From Eubacterium sp. (GTDB lineage Bacteria > Bacillota > Clostridia > Lachnospirales > Lachnospiraceae), in the NCBI GenBank assembly GCA_022794015.1, contig JAAWDZ010000030.1, positions 1 through 58,418 on the forward strand: a stretch of DNA of 58,418 nucleotides, written 5' to 3'. Under the pieces are notes generated by a model that searched no databases, had not been told where the DNA came from, and was given only the letters and a program-made list of their open reading frames with translations. A program made the translations under genes and the position numbers. Every line of letters starts with the position of its first letter. The stretch's first letter is position 1. Below, in pieces: positions 42,953 through 51,686 of the stretch.

Positions 42953-43828
42953 TTAGGACATCTTCCACTTCAGGGAATATTCTCCAGAAGAGAACGTATT
43001 CACACGTTCTACTTTAATATAATACGTACCTGGTTTTAAGCCAAGCTTCTTAGAGCTTCCTGTTCTTGTCATATAATATGTAACTGTTCCCTTATTCTGT
43101 GACCTGTTCAAATTATCGTAGGAATCTCTTGTAAACATCCTTCCCTTGCTGTCGCAAAATGTAAAACGGATCCCTTCTGTCATATTGTTGGCATTCTGTC
43201 CATTCCAGCCATTTGTCTTAACATTGAACGTTACTTTAATTTTCTTACTCTTTTTCAGATTAATCTTATACCAGTCTACACGCTTATCCCCTGTTATAAT
43301 AACGCCTTTTACATTCTTATTGTGCGCAATCGTCTTTGCTTTTTTCCTGTTCTTATTGGCAGCCTTCTTAATGGAAGACACAGTAGCTTTGAGTGATACG
43401 CCTGCTCCCGCATCTACGCGGAAATAATAGGTCGTGTTAGCCTTTACGCCATAAGTAATAGTATAATAACGATTGTCGTCCTTGGACGTATTATAGTAAT
43501 CTTCTGTATAATCAATGATATTCTTGGACGCATCGCATAATACAACAAATCCCTCTGTATAACCCATTACTCCAGATGCATTCGTTGCTGTAATCGTGAT
43601 AGAGCCTGTCTTCTTCGGCTGAAATTTAATCCAGTGAAATTCTCTTGCTGTTATCGCGTTAATACAATCCTGATCTGTTATCGTAACAACAGATGTACCA
43701 TTGCCCTTAAAGCTGTATTCTGCAGCCTTCACCTCACCTGGCATTACCGTAATTACAGAAACCAACATAACTACTGCCATCAATAAACTTAATGCTTTGT
43801 TGAATAAAAAGTTCTTTTTCTCCTTCAT
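42953..43828 (-). CDS. Secreted protein of a tandem paralogue family (PPC-like domains), copy 3
   Basis: A 291-aa exported protein with a signal peptide near residues 10-33 (ALSLLMAVVMLVSVITVMPGEVKA). The first repeat contains FHWIKFQPKKTGSITITA and YGVKANTTYYFRVDAGAG; the second contains VDWYKINLKKSKKIKVTFNVK, a ~25-residue insertion relative to its paralogues (WNGQNANNMTEGIRFTF), and PGTYYIKVERVNTFSSGEY. It is the first of the three in transcription order and has the clearest promoter. Confidence 0.78.
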   Translation of the reverse strand: MKEKKNFLFNKALSLLMAVVMLVSVITVMPGEVKAAEYSFKGNGTSVVTITDQDCINAITAREFHWIKFQPKKTGSITITATNASGVMGYTEGFVVLCDASKNIIDYTEDYYNTSKDDNRYYTITYGVKANTTYYFRVDAGAGVSLKATVSSIKKAANKNRKKAKTIAHNKNVKGVIITGDKRVDWYKINLKKSKKIKVTFNVKTNGWNGQNANNMTEGIRFTFCDSKGRMFTRDSYDNLNRSQNKGTVTYYMTRTGSSKKLGLKPGTYYIKVERVNTFSSGEYSLKWKMS

Positions 43829-43876
43829 ACCTCATGATCCTTTCAGTTATATTTTTGTAAAATATTTTACCCTATT

Positions 43877-43905
43877 ATTGTAACATATAAGTAAAATTTT
43901 TTCAA
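43877..43905 (-). promoter_or_regulatory. Promoter of paralogue copy 3
   Basis: TTGAAA (43905-43900), 17 bases, TACAAT (43882-43877) on the minus strand, immediately after the pheT stop codon. Confidence 0.65.
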
Positions 43906-46326
43906 CTATTTTCTAAGTTCAATCCCCATTCCTTCCAATGCCTTCAAAATGCGATCCATTGCGCCCGAAATATCTGCTTCCTCCAGATTTTTCTCTTTGC
44001 CGCGGAAGATCAGGGAATATGCAAGTGACTTAAAGCCTGGCTTAATCTGGCTTCCTTCATATATATCAAACAGACTGTAGCTTTCCAAGTAAGCGCCGCC
44101 CTTTGCATCGAAAACCTTTTCGATATCGCCTGCTAAAATTTCCTTTGGTACAACCATACTGATATCGCGACCAGATGCCGGGAATTTTGCAATTCCCTGA
44201 TATTTGCGGTCAAAGCTCGCCCCTGCCACAATTTCAGGCATATCCAAAACAGCCACATAAACGCGGTCTTTCATGGAATAGCTGGCAGCTACAAGAGGAT
44301 GTACCTCTCCAATATATCCTACAGCCGTTCCCTGATAAGAGATGTCCGCCTGACGCCCCGGATGCAGGTACGGACGACCAGCCTTCGGATCGTAGAACAG
44401 CTTTTCATTCATACCAATTTTAGCAAAAAATTCTTCCACCACACCTTTTAAAGTATAAAAATCACCCTCGCCGTACATGCCCAGTGTAAACTGCATACGC
44501 TCTTCCGGAAGCTCGGTTACCGGAACCTGCTTCGGCAGGTAAATATTGCCCAGTTCATACAAACGAACGTCCTTATTCCTTCTGTTGTAATTGGTGGAAA
44601 GGGACGTAAGCATGCCGTTCAGCGGCGTAGTACGCATAATACTAAAATCCTCTCCGAGAGGATTTGAAATTATCACTGTATCCCTGAGCTTAGAATCAGC
44701 CGGGATCCGCAGCTTGTCAAACACCTTCGGACTTTCAAAGGAATAACACATTCCCTGTGAAAATCCGCAGAATTCTGCGATATTCCTTGCCACCTCTTCG
44801 ATCCGCAGCTTAAAAGAAAGCTTTCCTGTCGTCGCTTCTCCGGTCGGCAGTGTCGTCGGAATATTGTCATAACCAAAAAACCTTGCCACTTCCTCGGCAA
44901 TATCCGCGTCACATTCCAGATCCTGACGCCAGGACGGTACAATAACTTCATTTGATGTTTCGTCGTATCCCAGTTCCAGACGTGCAAAATAAGAAAGCAT
45001 GTCTTCCTTTGAAATCTGTGTACCAAGCAGATGGTTGTATTTTTCCGGCTCAAACAAAATACGCCTGCCCTCTTTTTTTACCGGATAAATATCGACTGCA
45101 CCGCCGACTACTTCACCTGCACCAAGTTCTTCAATTAACTGACAGGCACGATTCATTGCCTCGATTGCATGATTTGGGTCCAGTCCTTTTTCAAATACGG
45201 AGGAAGCGTCTGTACGCAGTCCGATTTTCTTGCTGGACAGACGGATATTCGTGCCGTCAAAGCAGGCCGCTTCAAACAGCATATTCTTCACATCATCTGT
45301 AATCATGGAATTTTCGCCGCCCATAATTCCTGCGATTCCGACTGGCTTATCGGCATCGCAGATCATTAACATACTGTCGTCCAGTTTCCGTTCCTGCCCG
45401 TCTAAAGTAACAAATGTTTCGTCCTTTGATGCGCGGCGTACAATAATCTCTTTCCCTGCAATTGTATCCAGATCATACGCATGCATCGGCTGTCCATATT
45501 CTTCCATTACATAGTTGGTGATATCTACCAGATTATTAATCGGGCGAATCCCCTGTGCAGCCAGACGCCTCTGCATCCACTTTGGTGACGGAGCAAGCCT
45601 GATATTTTTCACAACCCGCGCCACATAGCGGGAGCACAAATCCGTATCCTTTACTGTTACCTTGATAAAATCGTTTACATCTTCGCCATTGCCCGTTTCT
45701 GTGACAACAGGAGGCTTAAATTCCCTGCCAAACGTAGCTGCCGCTTCCCTTGCGATACCAAGTACCGAAAAACAGTCCACACGGTTTGAAGTAATCTCGT
45801 ATTCAAATACCGCATCATGAAGCCCTAACAATCCGACCGCATCTGCGCCTGTTTCTACGTCCTCTTTAAAAATATAAATACCCAGCTCCGGCGCTTCCGG
45901 ATACATATCCCGGTTCGATCCCAGCTCTTCAATCGAACACATCATACCATCAGACTCAATGCCCCTTAATTTTCCTTTTTTGATTTTAATTCCACCTGGT
46001 GTCAGATTTCCGTCATGTCCGCCTGCTACGCGTCCTCCTGACAGTACCACTGGTACCTTATCTCCTTCCGATACATTCGGCGCTCCGGTTACAATCTGGA
46101 TGTCTGTTCCATTCCCGATGTCCACCTGACAGACAATCAGCTTATCAGCATCCGGGTGACGCTCTATTTTTTTAATCTGTCCAACAATAATTTTATCCAA
46201 ATCCGCATCCAATCTACGGTAGCCTTCTACCTTCGTTCCGGACAGTGTCATAGCATCCATATATTCCTGTTCTGTCACATCAAGTCCCGGAACCAATGCT
46301 TTTACCCATTCCAATGAAGTATTCAT
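43906..46326 (-). CDS. pheT: Phenylalanyl-tRNA synthetase beta subunit
   Basis: The 806-aa beta subunit of the heterotetrameric PheRS. It shows the N-terminal tRNA-binding (EMAP-like) domain IVGQIKKIERHPDADKLIVC, the B3/B4 editing region, B5, the catalytic-like core and the C-terminal anticodon-binding FDX-ACB domain (YQGIAKFPASGRDISMVV). The length is normal. It lies 16 bases after pheS in one operon controlled by the T-box at 47450-47733. Confidence 0.97.
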   Translation of the reverse strand: MNTSLEWVKALVPGLDVTEQEYMDAMTLSGTKVEGYRRLDADLDKIIVGQIKKIERHPDADKLIVCQVDIGNGTDIQIVTGAPNVSEGDKVPVVLSGGRVAGGHDGNLTPGGIKIKKGKLRGIESDGMMCSIEELGSNRDMYPEAPELGIYIFKEDVETGADAVGLLGLHDAVFEYEITSNRVDCFSVLGIAREAAATFGREFKPPVVTETGNGEDVNDFIKVTVKDTDLCSRYVARVVKNIRLAPSPKWMQRRLAAQGIRPINNLVDITNYVMEEYGQPMHAYDLDTIAGKEIIVRRASKDETFVTLDGQERKLDDSMLMICDADKPVGIAGIMGGENSMITDDVKNMLFEAACFDGTNIRLSSKKIGLRTDASSVFEKGLDPNHAIEAMNRACQLIEELGAGEVVGGAVDIYPVKKEGRRILFEPEKYNHLLGTQISKEDMLSYFARLELGYDETSNEVIVPSWRQDLECDADIAEEVARFFGYDNIPTTLPTGEATTGKLSFKLRIEEVARNIAEFCGFSQGMCYSFESPKVFDKLRIPADSKLRDTVIISNPLGEDFSIMRTTPLNGMLTSLSTNYNRRNKDVRLYELGNIYLPKQVPVTELPEERMQFTLGMYGEGDFYTLKGVVEEFFAKIGMNEKLFYDPKAGRPYLHPGRQADISYQGTAVGYIGEVHPLVAASYSMKDRVYVAVLDMPEIVAGASFDRKYQGIAKFPASGRDISMVVPKEILAGDIEKVFDAKGGAYLESYSLFDIYEGSQIKPGFKSLAYSLIFRGKEKNLEEADISGAMDRILKALEGMGIELRK

Positions 46327-46342
46327 ATTTAACCTCCCAATT

Positions 46343-47362
46343 TTAGAACTGTTTTAAAAATCTGCTGTCATTTTCATATAGCAGCCGCATATCATCAATC
46401 TCGTACTTGAGCAGCGCAATCCGCTCCAAACCTACACCGAATGCAAAACCGGAATACTTCTCCGGATCGATTCCGCTCATCCGAAGCACCTTCGGGTGTA
46501 CCATACCGCAGCCTAAAATCTCAATCCAGCCGCTGCCCTTACAGAACCGGCAGCCCTTGCCGCCGCATTTAAAGCAGGTTACATCCACCTCTGCACTCGG
46601 CTCCGTAAACGGGAAATGATGCGGACGGAATTTTACCTTTGTCTCTTCGCCGAAAAGCTCTCTTGCAAACTCCTCTAAGGTTCCCTTCAAATCTGCAAAT
46701 GTAATATGCTTATCAATAACAAGCCCTTCAATCTGATGAAAGGACGGTGAATGGGTCGCATCCACCTCATCCGAACGGAATACCCGTCCCGGCGCAATCA
46801 CACGGATTGGAAGCTTACCTTTTTCCATTACACGCACCTGCACCGGAGAAGTCTGTGTACGAAGTACAATTTCATTGTTGATATAAAACGTATCCTGCTC
46901 ATCCTTTGCCGGATGGTTCGCCGGGATGTTCAGCGCTTCAAAGTTATAATAATCCAGCTCCACCTCCGGGCCTTCAACTACTTCATAGCCCATTCCGATA
47001 AAAATACGCTCTACCTCTTCGAGTGCAATCGTATTCGGATGCCTGTGGCCTGCTTTATTTTTCTTTGACGGAAGCGTTACGTCAATGACCTCTTTCTGCA
47101 GACGAAGCTCCAGTTCCCTGGCTTCCAATACCGTTTTAGCTTCCTCCAGTTTCTGTTCAATCTCAGAACGCACCTCATTGACAAGCTGGCCAAATGCCGG
47201 ACGCTCCTCCGGAAGCAAATCCTTCATAGACTTCATCACGGCTGTCAGCTCACCCTTTTTGCCTAAAACAGCTACGCGGACATCGTTTAACCTGGCCAGA
47301 TTATCCGATGATGTGATTTTCTCAATTGCTTCACTTTTGATTTTCTGCAATTTTTCCTTCAT
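46343..47362 (-). CDS. pheS: Phenylalanyl-tRNA synthetase alpha subunit
   Basis: The 339-aa class II catalytic subunit charging tRNA-Phe. An N-terminal coiled coil ([18 protein letters not shown]) is followed by motif 1, motif 2 ([20 protein letters not shown]) and motif 3 ([20 protein letters not shown]). [17 protein letters not shown] and [11 protein letters not shown] are PheS hallmarks. The ATG at 47362 has AAGGAG upstream; the frame continues upstream to 47503 only because the T-box leader happens to be open. Confidence 0.97.
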   Translation of the reverse strand: MKEKLQKIKSEAIEKITSSDNLARLNDVRVAVLGKKGELTAVMKSMKDLLPEERPAFGQLVNEVRSEIEQKLEEAKTVLEARELELRLQKEVIDVTLPSKKNKAGHRHPNTIALEEVERIFIGMGYEVVEGPEVELDYYNFEALNIPANHPAKDEQDTFYINNEIVLRTQTSPVQVRVMEKGKLPIRVIAPGRVFRSDEVDATHSPSFHQIEGLVIDKHITFADLKGTLEEFARELFGEETKVKFRPHHFPFTEPSAEVDVTCFKCGGKGCRFCKGSGWIEILGCGMVHPKVLRMSGIDPEKYSGFAFGVGLERIALLKYEIDDMRLLYENDSRFLKQF

Positions 47363-47449
47363 ATCAGTTCTCCTTTTTAATTTTTTCTGCCTTTTATATT
47401 CTGCAAAAATACAGGAATCAGAGTTTTGGAATATCCGCTTTGTGCAGGT

Positions 47450-47733
47450 ATAAAAAGAAGCCATCCATCCCGTGTCCAGGGACGAATGGCTCCGCGATAC
47501 CACCTTGGTTTCCTAAGGGTACCCCCTTAAGCTCTTCTTTTATGCGTAACGTGCACAAAACGTTATGGACTATTTTTCATAAACGAAGTTCACCCATACT
47601 GCTCCGGTGCGAAAATTGGGCTTTCCCCTTACATAAAAGAGCTTCCAGCCGATGGCTCTTTCTCTCTGGGACGTGTGAGGCAGCTTACTGAACACCTTCT
47701 TAGCATTTTTCTGTTTAATTTCTGCAAATTACT
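47450..47733 (-). promoter_or_regulatory. T-box leader (phenylalanine) of pheST
   Basis: The minus-strand leader carries the T-box core AAGGTGGTATCGCG (47506-47493), followed by a terminator hairpin (GCCATTCGTCCC with GGGATGGATGGC, 47490-47460) and a T-run. Upstream is a long stem-I-like region with the expected AGAGA purine stretch. A plausible specifier is TTC (47587-47585) in the context GTGAACTTCG, which would be a phenylalanine codon and fits the genes. Uncharged tRNA-Phe should favour the antiterminator and so raise pheST expression. Exact stem I pairing was not modelled. Confidence 0.92.
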
Positions 47734-47739
47734 CGTTAT

Positions 47740-47768
47740 ATAGTAACATAGCTTTTAGAGAAAATCAA
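47740..47768 (-). promoter_or_regulatory. Promoter of the pheST T-box transcript
   Basis: TTGATT (47768-47763), 17 bases, TACTAT (47745-47740) on the minus strand; the start is expected near 47733. Confidence 0.65.
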
Positions 47769-47796
47769 CCATTTTACTACAGATTTTTTTCCAGTA

Positions 47797-47940
47797 GTAA
47801 CAGTTCAGCCTTCTGGCTTCACTGTTACGGAATCCGCCCATTTAAAGTTTGCCCTACGGCAAAGGGGCGGATTCCACTCCAGCCTTTACGCATTCTCACG
47901 GACTTTGCAGCAAGTGCAAAGTCCTGGGCTGAACTGTTAC
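47797..47940. mobile_element. 144-bp MITE-like element with perfect 8-bp target duplication
   Basis: The outer ends are GTAACAGTTCAGCC and GGGCTGAACTGTTAC. TTCCAGTA flanks both sides (47789-47796 and 47941-47948). The interior has three nested hairpins: an imperfect one at the left end, GGAATCCGCCC/GGCGGATTCC around TTTGCC/GGCAAA, and GACTTTGCA/TGCAAAGTC on the right. No ORF. It sits ~20 bases upstream of the pheST promoter. A near-identical copy (three differences) begins at 58280. The remaining ~100 bases to 48046 show nothing I can name. Confidence 0.88.
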
Positions 47941-48046
47941 TTCCAGTATCTCAATCACTTTGAGACACGTTATTTGACGAAATATGAATCAGACGTTACA
48001 CCAGCCGTTCAATTACATTTCACGGGCCAGGAACGTGCACTGGCTG

Positions 48047-48907
48047 CTAACTGTGCATCAATCGCTTAACCGCAGACGAAACTGTTACCGAAAAACAGCG
48101 ATTGACCTCTGCGCACAGCATCATTATATACATTCCAAAGTAAAGCCACAGCATCACCAATACAATTGCCGTAAGACTTCCATACATGGAAAAACCGTTA
48201 AAATAATCCATATAAATTGAAATTCCAATAGAAAACAGATACCAGATTACCGCACAGAGTACTGCTCCGGGAAACTGATTACGCAATGTTATTTTGCCAT
48301 TTTCCAATTCTTTATAATTGGGCAGCGTCCGATAAAGAATGGTAAAAACACAACTCATTACACCCACTACAATCAGTCCCCGAAGCTTGAAAAAAAGCTC
48401 TGTTGCCGGAGCTAACAGCGGAACAAACCCAACCAGCATTTTGTGTATGCCATTTCCAAACACCAACAGTACCAGTGCCGCTACGATTGCTATCAGAAAC
48501 ACCGCCATATATATCACTGCCCAGAAACGCCGGATGAGCCAGTTTCTGGTTTCCTTTATGCCATAAATCATATTTAAGCCTGCCGCTACATACTGTACTC
48601 CTTTTGCAGACGACCAGATTGCCGCCACAGCCGTTACAGATACAATTCCCACGGACTTATGGTAAACCTCGTTAATAATGGATATGACAAATGGAGAGAT
48701 GTATTCCGGCATCAGACTATTGACATACTTCAACAGTGTCGCTTCTGACACAACCGTATACTGCAAAAGAGAGCTGAAAAGCAGCAAAAACGGAATCAGC
48801 GAAAGAATCAAAAAGAAAGCGGACTGCGCCGCAAATGCGCCAATATTGTCTTTTCTGCACTTTTCCACAAAAAATTTGATACTTTTTATCCATTTCCAGA
48901 TTCCCAT
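48047..48907 (-). CDS. YihY/virulence-factor BrkB-family membrane protein
   Basis: A 286-aa integral membrane protein with about six hydrophobic segments, for example AFFLILSLIPFLLLFSSLLQ, AVIYMAVFLIAIVAALVLLVFG and FPGAVLCAVIWYLFSIGISIY. The N-terminal NIGAFAAQSAFFLILSLIPF and the later LPNYK motif are typical of the YihY/UPF0761 family, whose function is unsettled (transporter-like). The ATG at 48907 follows GGGAG; a TTG-started frame from 48922 overlaps that signal. It follows the SpoIID-like gene by 66 bases and may be cotranscribed. Confidence 0.88.
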   Translation of the reverse strand: MGIWKWIKSIKFFVEKCRKDNIGAFAAQSAFFLILSLIPFLLLFSSLLQYTVVSEATLLKYVNSLMPEYISPFVISIINEVYHKSVGIVSVTAVAAIWSSAKGVQYVAAGLNMIYGIKETRNWLIRRFWAVIYMAVFLIAIVAALVLLVFGNGIHKMLVGFVPLLAPATELFFKLRGLIVVGVMSCVFTILYRTLPNYKELENGKITLRNQFPGAVLCAVIWYLFSIGISIYMDYFNGFSMYGSLTAIVLVMLWLYFGMYIMMLCAEVNRCFSVTVSSAVKRLMHS

Positions 48908-48973
48908 ATCCGTCTCCCACAAACTTATATTATTACAGAATCAAAACTCACACTATTTACGCCGCACGCATCC

Positions 48974-51199
48974 TTATGCCTCCGGCGATAAAACAGAAAT
49001 TGTTTCCAACTCTATTCCTGAAAAAAAGAATCGCAGTATTTCTTCAAAGCTCTTCCCTTTCGATGCCATGATCCCTGCACCGTTTTGGCTCATGCCAATC
49101 CCATGCCCATAACCGCCGCCGGACATAGAATAGCTTCCGTTTTCCTGCTTCGTAAGCGTCGTATACGCACTCGGAAGCAGGGCGGATTCTCTTTTACTGC
49201 CATCTGCCAAAACCAGCTCCGTAACGCCCGCGCCCAGTATAGCACGCACATTATATTCATTTCCGACTAAAATTGTTCCTTTTTTATATGAAAGCTTCAG
49301 CTGCAGGATAATTCCATTTACACTTCGTTTCTCAACTTTAATGCGCTTTAGCTTACCAAATCCCGCCATACTTTCGACCTGTTTCTTTTTGGAATCCAGA
49401 AATACAATATCCTGTGGCGTCCGTTCCTTCCTTACATTTATTATTTCCCGGATCTTCTTCTGCGCAGCTTTCGAAGTATAATCCCCAACTGCGGTCCATC
49501 GAAAAAACGGCATTCCGACCTCATAATACGAAGCATCCGGCACTGCTATAAACTGTGCGAAAGATTTCTCCGACGACAGATCAGGCTCTCCGCCGCCTTC
49601 CTTTACCACTGCATTGTGCAGATAGCCGTATTTGGGATCTTCCGTCAGATTCCAGGCGTCTCCATTGCCCGTCACTCCCGCAGAAGTTGAAAAATAATAT
49701 GCCTCTGCCGTTTCCCCCTGAAAACGCAGAACCATTCCCGCCGTATCCCATACAGCAGCCGTTGTCTTCTCATCCCGATCCTGTTTGTTGTAAACCTGAT
49801 AATTCGTAGAATCATCCACATGCGCGCCAAAAGCTGCATAATCCCCTCGTTCTAACTGAATATACGCATAGCTTCTTGCGCAGACAGCCTGTGCCTTCAG
49901 CGCCTCCATCTCATAACTGCTCGGCATTTCACTCGGCACAACAGAGCAAAGATACTGTTCAATCGGAAGCTCACTCACCACAGCAAAGCCTTCCGGATAC
50001 TTCCGCAATTCTAAGCTTCCCTGATATCCTTTTGACAGTACATTTCCCGATGCATCGCACAAAAACAGCTCTCCCGTCTCTTCCACAGGTGTCATCCGGA
50101 CAGTGCTTACACCATCTTTTGCGAACAATTCACTCGCTTTTACCAATGTATCCGCAGCGACCTCAGATGCCTCGTCATTTACAGCAGCAGATACCGTTGT
50201 ATTTGCACGGATACAGACCTCTTCGCGGTATGCCCCGCCATCGTCTGCCAGCAAAAGCACGCGTATCCTGTTCAGTTGTGCAGGCACTTCCAGAAGAACA
50301 GCTTCTACCCGGTCTGCCGCCACTACATATTTAACCTGCATATTTGCAATTACAATATCCGAAAGTTCTTTCTCTTCCACTGTACCATAGGTCTTATATA
50401 CCGGCAGTTCAGCGGAACGGTTGATTTTACCGTAGCCTTCTATTTCAATAAACTCTTCATCCACTGCAATCAGATCTCCCTGTATGGTATCCTCTTTCAC
50501 CTGAACCTTTGCAATCTCACCGTTTTCCCAAAGTAAATCGCAGACGTGTCCCTTCACCTTCTGCGTATCCTCCATCGCAAGTGATAACGTATACTGCTCT
50601 CCTTTTTTCAAAAACTCAATTTTTCCTTCTTCTGCATGTTTTATAAATACATTCTGCAAGGAGGCAGATTTGCTCTTTAAGCTGTGAACTCCAATAATAT
50701 TACCGTCTTTTACATAGAAGCTCATTGCCTTCATTGGTTCTGTTTCCAGCCCTTCCAAAGAAAAACCATATGTACCCAAAGCACACACAAGCGTGTCCTT
50801 TTCTTTTTTCAGAATAACCTCATCTACCATACTGACTGCGCCTTTATCGTCTAACAAGTCCAATAATTGTGCATAAATCTCATTCCAGTCTGCACGGTTT
50901 ATCTTATTCGATTCCTTTTCAAAGGTAATATATTCTGTGCTTCCTGTCTGTGCACATATCCACTCTACCACTACCGGAGTTACAATTTCACCAAAATCCT
51001 GCTCCCTGAATTTCTCTTCCCATTCTTCCCTTGAAAAATAATAAAAATCCAACAGCACAGGAAGCTCTTTTATCTGTACGTACTCTTCTGTATATCGGTA
51101 TTCTTCTTTCTTCTCTTCCCTGCCCTGACCTAAAAACAGGATAAAACCAATAAAGATAATACCTATCCCAACCAACCATAATTTTATTTGATTCTTCAC
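48974..51199 (-). CDS. SpoIID/LytB-domain protein (741 aa)
   Basis: A membrane-anchored extracytoplasmic protein. One N-terminal segment (LWLVGIGIIFIGFILFLGQ, residues ~7-25) is followed by ~380 residues of mostly beta sequence without a recognised domain. The SpoIID/LytB domain follows in the C-terminal half: LPIEQYLCSVVPSEMPSSYE, ALKAQAVCARSYAYIQ, and the end GGGYGHGIGMSQNGAGIMA. SpoIID enzymes are lytic transglycosylases that act on peptidoglycan stripped of peptide. The protein is about twice the length of classical SpoIID, and this context is not a sporulation operon, so it is more likely a general cell-wall factor. Confidence 0.85.
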   Translation of the reverse strand: MKNQIKLWLVGIGIIFIGFILFLGQGREEKKEEYRYTEEYVQIKELPVLLDFYYFSREEWEEKFREQDFGEIVTPVVVEWICAQTGSTEYITFEKESNKINRADWNEIYAQLLDLLDDKGAVSMVDEVILKKEKDTLVCALGTYGFSLEGLETEPMKAMSFYVKDGNIIGVHSLKSKSASLQNVFIKHAEEGKIEFLKKGEQYTLSLAMEDTQKVKGHVCDLLWENGEIAKVQVKEDTIQGDLIAVDEEFIEIEGYGKINRSAELPVYKTYGTVEEKELSDIVIANMQVKYVVAADRVEAVLLEVPAQLNRIRVLLLADDGGAYREEVCIRANTTVSAAVNDEASEVAADTLVKASELFAKDGVSTVRMTPVEETGELFLCDASGNVLSKGYQGSLELRKYPEGFAVVSELPIEQYLCSVVPSEMPSSYEMEALKAQAVCARSYAYIQLERGDYAAFGAHVDDSTNYQVYNKQDRDEKTTAAVWDTAGMVLRFQGETAEAYYFSTSAGVTGNGDAWNLTEDPKYGYLHNAVVKEGGGEPDLSSEKSFAQFIAVPDASYYEVGMPFFRWTAVGDYTSKAAQKKIREIINVRKERTPQDIVFLDSKKKQVESMAGFGKLKRIKVEKRSVNGIILQLKLSYKKGTILVGNEYNVRAILGAGVTELVLADGSKRESALLPSAYTTLTKQENGSYSMSGGGYGHGIGMSQNGAGIMASKGKSFEEILRFFFSGIELETISVLSPEA

Positions 51200-51227
51200 A
51201 CCGCACTCCTTACATCCTGCAGGATCT

Positions 51228-51257
51228 ATAAAAAGAAGCTGCAGAAAACGCAGCTTC
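51228..51257 (-). terminator. Terminator downstream of the 6S-like RNA region
   Basis: On the minus strand GAAGCTGC/GCAGCTTC (51257-51250, 51242-51235) is followed by TTTTTAT. It lies upstream of the SpoIID-like gene and would end a transcript coming from the 6S-like RNA promoter. Confidence 0.75.
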
Positions 51258-51261
51258 TTTC

Positions 51262-51352
51262 ATTTGTATGTTATCATTTGTATGCTGTCATTTGTACTTT
51301 TATGATTTATCTTTTGTGCTCTATAAATCTTTTGTACCCTGGATTTCTTTTG
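51262..51352 (-). repeat. Short-period repeat ACAAA(A/T)GA downstream of the 6S-like RNA
   Basis: On the minus strand the octamer ACAAAAGA or ACAAATGA appears six times at 14-22 base intervals (GCACAAAAGA, GTACAAAAGA, GCACAAAAGA, GTACAAATGA, ATACAAATGA, ATACAAATGA). The stretch links the 6S-like RNA to the terminator at 51228 and holds no ORF. Confidence 0.7.
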
Positions 51353-51378
51353 TGCCCTGCATACTTATTCTTTTGCAA

Positions 51379-51570
51379 AATCCCAAAGTGCCGTTTCCTG
51401 CAATTTTGAGTCCTAGCCAAAGCCAGGTGGGTAACCGCAGCATCTCTTCTGCCTTCCGCTGCTATATGATGGCGGCCTGACATCCAATCTGCAATGTAGG
51501 GAACCCGTAAAAAAAATGTAGGTTCAAAATAGCAGGGTATCGAACACCCCAGGATTTCTATCCAATTCAT
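51379..51570 (-). ncRNA. ssrS: 6S RNA-like regulatory RNA
   Basis: A sigma-A promoter (51578-51606) predicts an RNA starting near 51570. The sequence folds into a long rod. AATCCTGGGGTG (51556-51545) pairs completely, with several G-U pairs, with CACTTTGGGATT (51390-51379). Further inside, CCTGC pairs with GCAGG and ATTTTGA with TCAAAAT. An asymmetric open region follows (CCTACATTTTTTTTACGG opposite TTGGCTAGG), then a terminal arm with AGCAGC/GCTGCT-type pairing. This is the closing stem-central bubble-apical arm plan of 6S RNA, which sequesters sigma-A RNA polymerase. The family call is from structure and general resemblance, not a model search. Confidence 0.6.
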
Positions 51571-51577
51571 GTAAAAC

Positions 51578-51606
51578 ATTATACCTTACTATTCCACATA
51601 TTTCAA
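51578..51606 (-). promoter_or_regulatory. Promoter of the 6S-like RNA
   Basis: TTGAAA (51606-51601), 17 bases, TATAAT (51583-51578) on the minus strand. Confidence 0.75.
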
Positions 51607-51621
51607 TGCAAAATACATAAA

Positions 51622-51657
51622 AAAATAAGGGAAGCAAATACATGATTCCCTTATTTT
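51622..51657. terminator. Terminator of pckA
   Basis: A perfect 12-bp stem AAAATAAGGGAA/TTCCCTTATTTT (51622-51633, 51646-51657) with built-in T-runs. It separates pckA from the 6S-like RNA. Confidence 0.88.
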
Positions 51658-51686
51658 GTTAATGACATTATAATATGCCCGGTAAA

